A model generated the notes under the pieces. It made no database searches. It had not been told where the DNA came from and saw only the letters and a program-made list of their open reading frames with translations. Shown one piece after another: positions 6,822-9,696 of a stretch of 9,696 nucleotides of DNA. Made by a program: the position numbers and the translations under genes. The stretch is from Syntrophobacterales bacterium. GTDB lineage: Bacteria; Desulfobacterota; Syntrophorhabdia; Syntrophorhabdales; WCHB1-27. Position 1 is the first letter of the stretch, and each line of letters begins with the position of its first letter. The stretch spans positions 1 through 9,696 of the forward strand of contig JADGQN010000152.1 of assembly GCA_017881765.1 (NCBI GenBank), read 5' to 3'.

Positions 6822-6877
6822 CCTTAACCTGTAACGTGTAGCTTATAACCTGTAACCTGTAACTTGTAACTCGCAAC
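6822..6877. repeat. Eight-unit degenerate 7-bp tandem repeat in the leader of the glycosidase-like gene
   Basis: Eight units in unbroken 7-bp phase can be read on the plus strand: ccttaac, ctgtaac, gtgtagc, ttataac, ctgtaac, ctgtaac, ttgtaac, tcgcaac. The consensus is CTGTAAC (GTTACAG on the transcribed minus strand). The array fills most of the 80-base gap after the UbiA-fusion stop. Its last unit on the minus strand, GTTAAGG, runs into the start region as AAGGACTATG and so supplies the likely Shine-Dalgarno sequence. Confidence 0.8.
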
Positions 6878-6897
6878 AGCCCTATTGATGCCATTCC

Positions 6898-8418
6898 TCA
6901 CCTTGCCAGTGCTAATACAACCGCCGCCAAGCACATGACAACACTACTGACTCGATCTCTCAACGTAAACACCAGAGGATCATCGTGCATTTCGCCGCGG
7001 TGTGCATGCAGCCAGACGTAACTGATCCAATAGAGCAGCAAGGGGCATAATAACCATATCAAGTGCTGCCGGGTGTAATGGATCTCCGCCGTGCCGCTGG
7101 AGATATACATGGCCAGAACGAGCACTGCCACATAACCACTGCCGCTCCCCATGGACGCAAGCAGTTCCTTGTCCACGATCCGGTAGCCTCTAACTTGAGA
7201 AACCTCAGTTTCGCTACCCATGATTACCAGTTCAGCGTACCGTTTTACCAGAGCGAGGCTCAGAAACAGGAAAGTCGAAAAGGCCAGAAGCCAGGAAGAT
7301 GGCCATATCGAGACGGCTGCGGAGCCGGCCATGATGCGCATGGTGTAGAGGCCCGCAAGTACAATGACGTCCAACAGCACGATCCGTTTCAGAGTGAAAG
7401 AATAGCCCAGATTCAAAAGAAAATAGATCACCAGCATCCCCGTGAAGGGCAAGGGCAGCTGCAGGCTCACGAGAAGGCTAAGCCCGAGCAGTAGAGGAAT
7501 CGATCCCAGCCCCCAGAAAAGGGAAAGCTCGCCAGCGGCAAAAGGTCGCTCACGCTTTCGCGGATGACGACGATCGGCCGGAAGGTCGGCCAGGTCATTG
7601 ATGAGATATACACTGGAAGCACAGAGCCCGAAAGCAAGAAACGCAAGACAAGCGTTGGCAAGCAAGTCAAGTTCAGTGAGACGATAGGCCAGCGTAAGAG
7701 GCACAAAGACCAGTACATTTTTCAGCCAATGGTGCAGTCGAAGAGCCTGTATGTATGACCTTGCCCCTTTCCCCTGGTGCTTGAAGACCCGTTCGATCTC
7801 TGCGACACGGGCTGCTCTGCGAGACAGACTCTCTGTGGCATTGACAAGAATTGTCCTGCGCGCGGAAGACCAGACCGGCAGGTCCCGTCCGGCATCTCCC
7901 GCATAATCGAATCCTTTTTCTCCGAACTCTTCCACCAAGCGATTCCTCTTCTGCTTGCCGGAAAGGTTAACGGTTCCATCGCTGGCCAGCACCATATCAA
8001 ATAGCTGGAGGTGGTCAGCCACCTGATGCGCTATCCGTTCATCAGCCCCTGCCGCTAAGATCAGCCGCCGCCCTTGGCTGCGCTGGTCTCGCAAATACTC
8101 GACAAGTTCGCAATTGTAAGGCAAGAGACTCACATCAAGAGTAACCCGCCGGCTGACCTGTCGTTTCAAATAAGCCCTTCCCTTGATGAACCAGAAAGGC
8201 AGAAGAAAAAGGTAAAGAGAGTTTTGTTTAATGAGGACAAAAAGGGATTCTATTAGCAGGTCCGTTTTGACAAGGGTTCCGTCCAGGTCAACCACCAGTG
8301 GAAGCGCTTTCACCGACCCTTCGGGCAATCGACCTTGCTCATGAGCCTTGATCTCTTGCGGCGGAGTGACGGACGTGGGATTGGACCCGTGACCGCTAAT
8401 CAACGGGGTATCCCGCAA
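6898..8418 (-). CDS. HAD-domain / UbiA-family prenyltransferase fusion (decaprenyl-phosphate phosphoribosyltransferase-like)
   Basis: The 506 residues form two domains. Residues about 40-200 are a HAD-like hydrolase domain: motif I is VVDLDGT (Asp44, Asp46), Lys155 in SGKQKR fits motif III, and YAGDAGRDLPVW (Asp175, Asp179) is motif IV. The motif II Ser/Thr position reads LAAGADER, with no Thr or Ser. Residues about 222-506 are a multi-span UbiA membrane prenyltransferase with HHWLKN, the Mg-binding NDLADLPADRRHPRKRERP (NDxxDxxxD, 274-282), and YSFTLKRIVLLD...R...KRYAEL. These are closest in pattern to the DPPR synthase branch, which moves phosphoribose onto polyprenyl phosphate. HAD-UbiA fusions of this kind are known in bacteria, and DDPLVFTLRDRVS near the end is typical. 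The start is uncertain: the TTG at 8418 overlaps the upstream gene by 23 bp, while a GTG at 8313 with AGGG before it is the main alternative and keeps both domains. Confidence 0.9.
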   Translation of the reverse strand: MRDTPLISGHGSNPTSVTPPQEIKAHEQGRLPEGSVKALPLVVDLDGTLVKTDLLIESLFVLIKQNSLYLFLLPFWFIKGRAYLKRQVSRRVTLDVSLLPYNCELVEYLRDQRSQGRRLILAAGADERIAHQVADHLQLFDMVLASDGTVNLSGKQKRNRLVEEFGEKGFDYAGDAGRDLPVWSSARRTILVNATESLSRRAARVAEIERVFKHQGKGARSYIQALRLHHWLKNVLVFVPLTLAYRLTELDLLANACLAFLAFGLCASSVYLINDLADLPADRRHPRKRERPFAAGELSLFWGLGSIPLLLGLSLLVSLQLPLPFTGMLVIYFLLNLGYSFTLKRIVLLDVIVLAGLYTMRIMAGSAAVSIWPSSWLLAFSTFLFLSLALVKRYAELVIMGSETEVSQVRGYRIVDKELLASMGSGSGYVAVLVLAMYISSGTAEIHYTRQHLIWLLCPLLLYWISYVWLHAHRGEMHDDPLVFTLRDRVSSVVMCLAAVVLALAR

Positions 8419-9487
8419 AGAATTTACCCCATTCGGTATTGGCTTCTATAACCTGCATGCGACATTTTCCGACGAAAGGCCACCAGATCCAGTCATGATA
8501 GATATAAGAACCCGCAATGAAAAGATACACCAGAGGTGTGCGGAAGAAGAGCTTCTGGAATCTTTTCAGCGGGCCAAACCAGACGAGATCACCGGCACGG
8601 CTCGCCAGATTGTCCCCGACCGAGAAGTGAAAATTCATTTCCGATATATCCTCGCCCACCACTTCGATTTCCTCAATCCTGCCGACGCCGAGCCCATCCT
8701 CGTGGGCAAGCCTTATGAAGTCGATCTTCATGGGGTCAAAACCCATGATCTTGGCCGCAACCGCATCTATAGCGACTGAATCAGCGCCCGCGAGCATTAA
8801 CCCTTTCTCTATCGGCATCATGGTGCGAGGCCCGGGCCCGTTGCCGCAGAAGGTCGCATCCATGACCGTAAAGATCCCTGCGTGGATCTCCTTCTGGATG
8901 GCCAGAAGATCTACCAGCGTTTCATGGATGGCGCTGTGCGTGTAATGACGCCGGGTCGTAAGGAGCCCGCCAAAGGCATTTTTCATCGAGCCCGTTACCG
9001 TGGTATAGATGTGACATTTTGCAGTGGGCAGATGCACGATATTTGTATTCCGGAAGAAGGATGGCACCTGTATCCCTTTCGGATAAATCCGATCCAGTAC
9101 CCTCATCTTTGACTTGGGATGAATCACTTCCCAGGTCATATGTTCCGGCAGAAAATTATATTTTTCCGGGATACTGTATCGCCGATAGACAGGCGTCAGC
9201 TTATTTAAACGCCCACCTTTGAAGGGATCGGTAACGACCGTATTATTGTGCACAGCCACGAGTTCAGAAAACCCGGCTGTTTTCAGTCCCTGAATAGTGC
9301 CTTCCAGCTGCCAGGGAGTCGTGTTGGCGGAAAGAAAAGGAAAGTGCCAGGATAGGTTGTCTTTCAAAATCGTCGTGGTTTGTTGCTTCAACGCCTCCCT
9401 GAGGCCGGCCATTTCCATGAGTCTGGAGATATCGTCAAAAACCTTTCCAGGCGTCGTTTTGAGAATCGCAACAATAGGTCTCGTCAA
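8396..9487 (-). CDS. DUF362 family protein
   Basis: This 363-residue protein carries the DUF362 pattern: LKDNLSWHFPFLSANTTPW near residue 42, THVP-like LPTAKCHIYTTVTGSMKNAFGGL (about 153-175), VDLLAIQKEIHAGIFTVMDAT, GNGPGPR, and LAGADSVAIDAVAAKIMGFDP, followed by AHEDGLGVGRIEEIEVVGED. There is no CxxCxxC ferredoxin pair such as some DUF362 proteins have at the C-terminus. The family has no settled biochemical role. A hydrophobic, aromatic segment near 318-338 (RTPLVYLFIAGSYIYHDWIWW) could be membrane-associated. The TTG start is chosen because an in-frame TAA lies ten codons upstream with no ATG or GTG between, and GAAGGGGAAGAGGGA precedes it. It is first in a block with the UbiA fusion, overlapping it by 23 bp, so the two are probably co-transcribed and linked in function. 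Confidence 0.88.
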   Translation of the reverse strand: MTRPIVAILKTTPGKVFDDISRLMEMAGLREALKQQTTTILKDNLSWHFPFLSANTTPWQLEGTIQGLKTAGFSELVAVHNNTVVTDPFKGGRLNKLTPVYRRYSIPEKYNFLPEHMTWEVIHPKSKMRVLDRIYPKGIQVPSFFRNTNIVHLPTAKCHIYTTVTGSMKNAFGGLLTTRRHYTHSAIHETLVDLLAIQKEIHAGIFTVMDATFCGNGPGPRTMMPIEKGLMLAGADSVAIDAVAAKIMGFDPMKIDFIRLAHEDGLGVGRIEEIEVVGEDISEMNFHFSVGDNLASRAGDLVWFGPLKRFQKLFFRTPLVYLFIAGSYIYHDWIWWPFVGKCRMQVIEANTEWGKFFAGYPVD

Positions 9488-9516
9488 TCCCTCTTCCCCT
9501 TCGCTATGGATATCTT

Positions 9517-9544
9517 AATCTATGCCTTTCCCGCCTTAAATCAA
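9517..9544 (-). promoter_or_regulatory. Predicted promoter for the DUF362-UbiA block
   Basis: On the minus strand TTGATT (9544-9539) and TAGATT (9522-9517) are separated by 16 bases. Each matches four of six sigma70 consensus bases. Transcription would start near 9510, leaving about 23 bases before the TTG start, enough for the purine-rich ribosome site. Confidence 0.35.
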
Positions 9545-9606
9545 GGTGCAGCGGGCCTCTTTTTGCGCACCTTCGTACGACTTCATCCCCACCCCATACG
9601 AACTGA

Positions 9607-9635
9607 TTGTTCCGAATCTGCAAAAGGCCTATAAT
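9607..9635 (+). promoter_or_regulatory. Predicted promoter for the rightmost gene
   Basis: A perfect TATAAT at 9630-9635 lies 17 bases after TTGTTC (9607-9612; three of six -35 bases). The expected start near 9642 gives a leader of about 33 bases with GGAGGA before the ATG. It is divergent to the predicted DUF362 promoter in the same spacer. Confidence 0.5.
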
Positions 9636-9674
9636 GTCCTCACGGAGTATTGATGATTACGGAGGAACGCTACG

Positions 9675-9696
9675 ATGATGGAGCACGTTGACGGTG
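9675..9696 (+). CDS. Start of an unidentified gene (3' partial)
   Basis: The frame ATG ATG GAG CAC GTT GAC GGT is open to the window edge and gives MMEHVDG. A strong GGAGGA (9661-9666) sits eight bases before the first ATG, or eleven before the second. In-frame TGA codons at 9651 limit extension. A good -10 hexamer lies upstream. Seven residues are too few to name a product. Confidence 0.5.

Noticed and set aside
9545..9571. Hairpin GGTGC...GCACC with a T run as a terminator
   Set aside because: The stem is about 5 bp with a long loop and the T run lies inside the loop, not after the stem.
9634..9678. 14-codon leader peptide overlapping the rightmost gene start
   Set aside because: Its ATG lies in and next to the predicted -10 hexamer, so it would not be in the transcript, and it has no ribosome site.

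Overview
The window (about 9.7 kb, moderate GC) is bacterial chromosomal DNA. It looks like a Gram-negative anaerobe or environmental lineage of the Desulfobacterota/Nitrospirota type. That placement is inferred from gene content (DUF362, a HAD-UbiA fusion, secreted SUMF1-type protein, menaquinone-style methyltransferase) and from repeat-rich spacers; no rRNA or tRNA is present to anchor it. I see no phage, transposase, CRISPR or toxin gene.

Layout. Positions 2-790 (+) hold the C-terminal part of a polyprenyl diphosphate synthase, cut by the window edge. It converges on a UbiE/MenG-like methyltransferase (926-1621, -), and a 127-bp palindromic element fills the gap. Upstream of the methyltransferase, on the same strand, is a geranylgeranyl-reductase-like flavoprotein (1811-2785, -). 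Back to back with it is a secreted conserved protein of unknown function (2935-3855, +), with divergent promoter-like sequences between them. A third block on the minus strand reads DUF362 protein (9487-8396), HAD-UbiA prenyltransferase fusion (8418-6898), large secreted phosphodiester-glycosidase-like protein (6817-5045), and secreted SUMF1-like protein (5048-4026). The first two overlap by 23 bp and the last two by ATGA. A plus-strand gene begins at about 9675 and runs off the window.

Function. Four genes belong to isoprenoid or prenyl-lipid chemistry: chain synthase, prenyl-chain reductase, quinone-type C-methyltransferase and membrane prenyltransferase. Together they suggest a route to a methylated, partly saturated prenyl lipid or quinone, or to a polyprenyl-phosphate sugar carrier. 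The product cannot be decided from sequence. The two coupled secreted proteins point to an envelope or periplasmic role.

The most unusual signal lies in the spacers. Three separate intergenic gaps carry degenerate in-phase short tandem repeats with three different unit lengths: 9 bp at 1633-1713, 8 bp at 3869-3937 with inverted copies to 4017, and 7 bp at 6822-6877. Next to the 9-bp array are two tandem 21-bp hairpin units whose stems differ by compensating changes. The 7-bp array ends in the likely Shine-Dalgarno sequence of the downstream gene. No gene-free stretch exceeds 300 bases.
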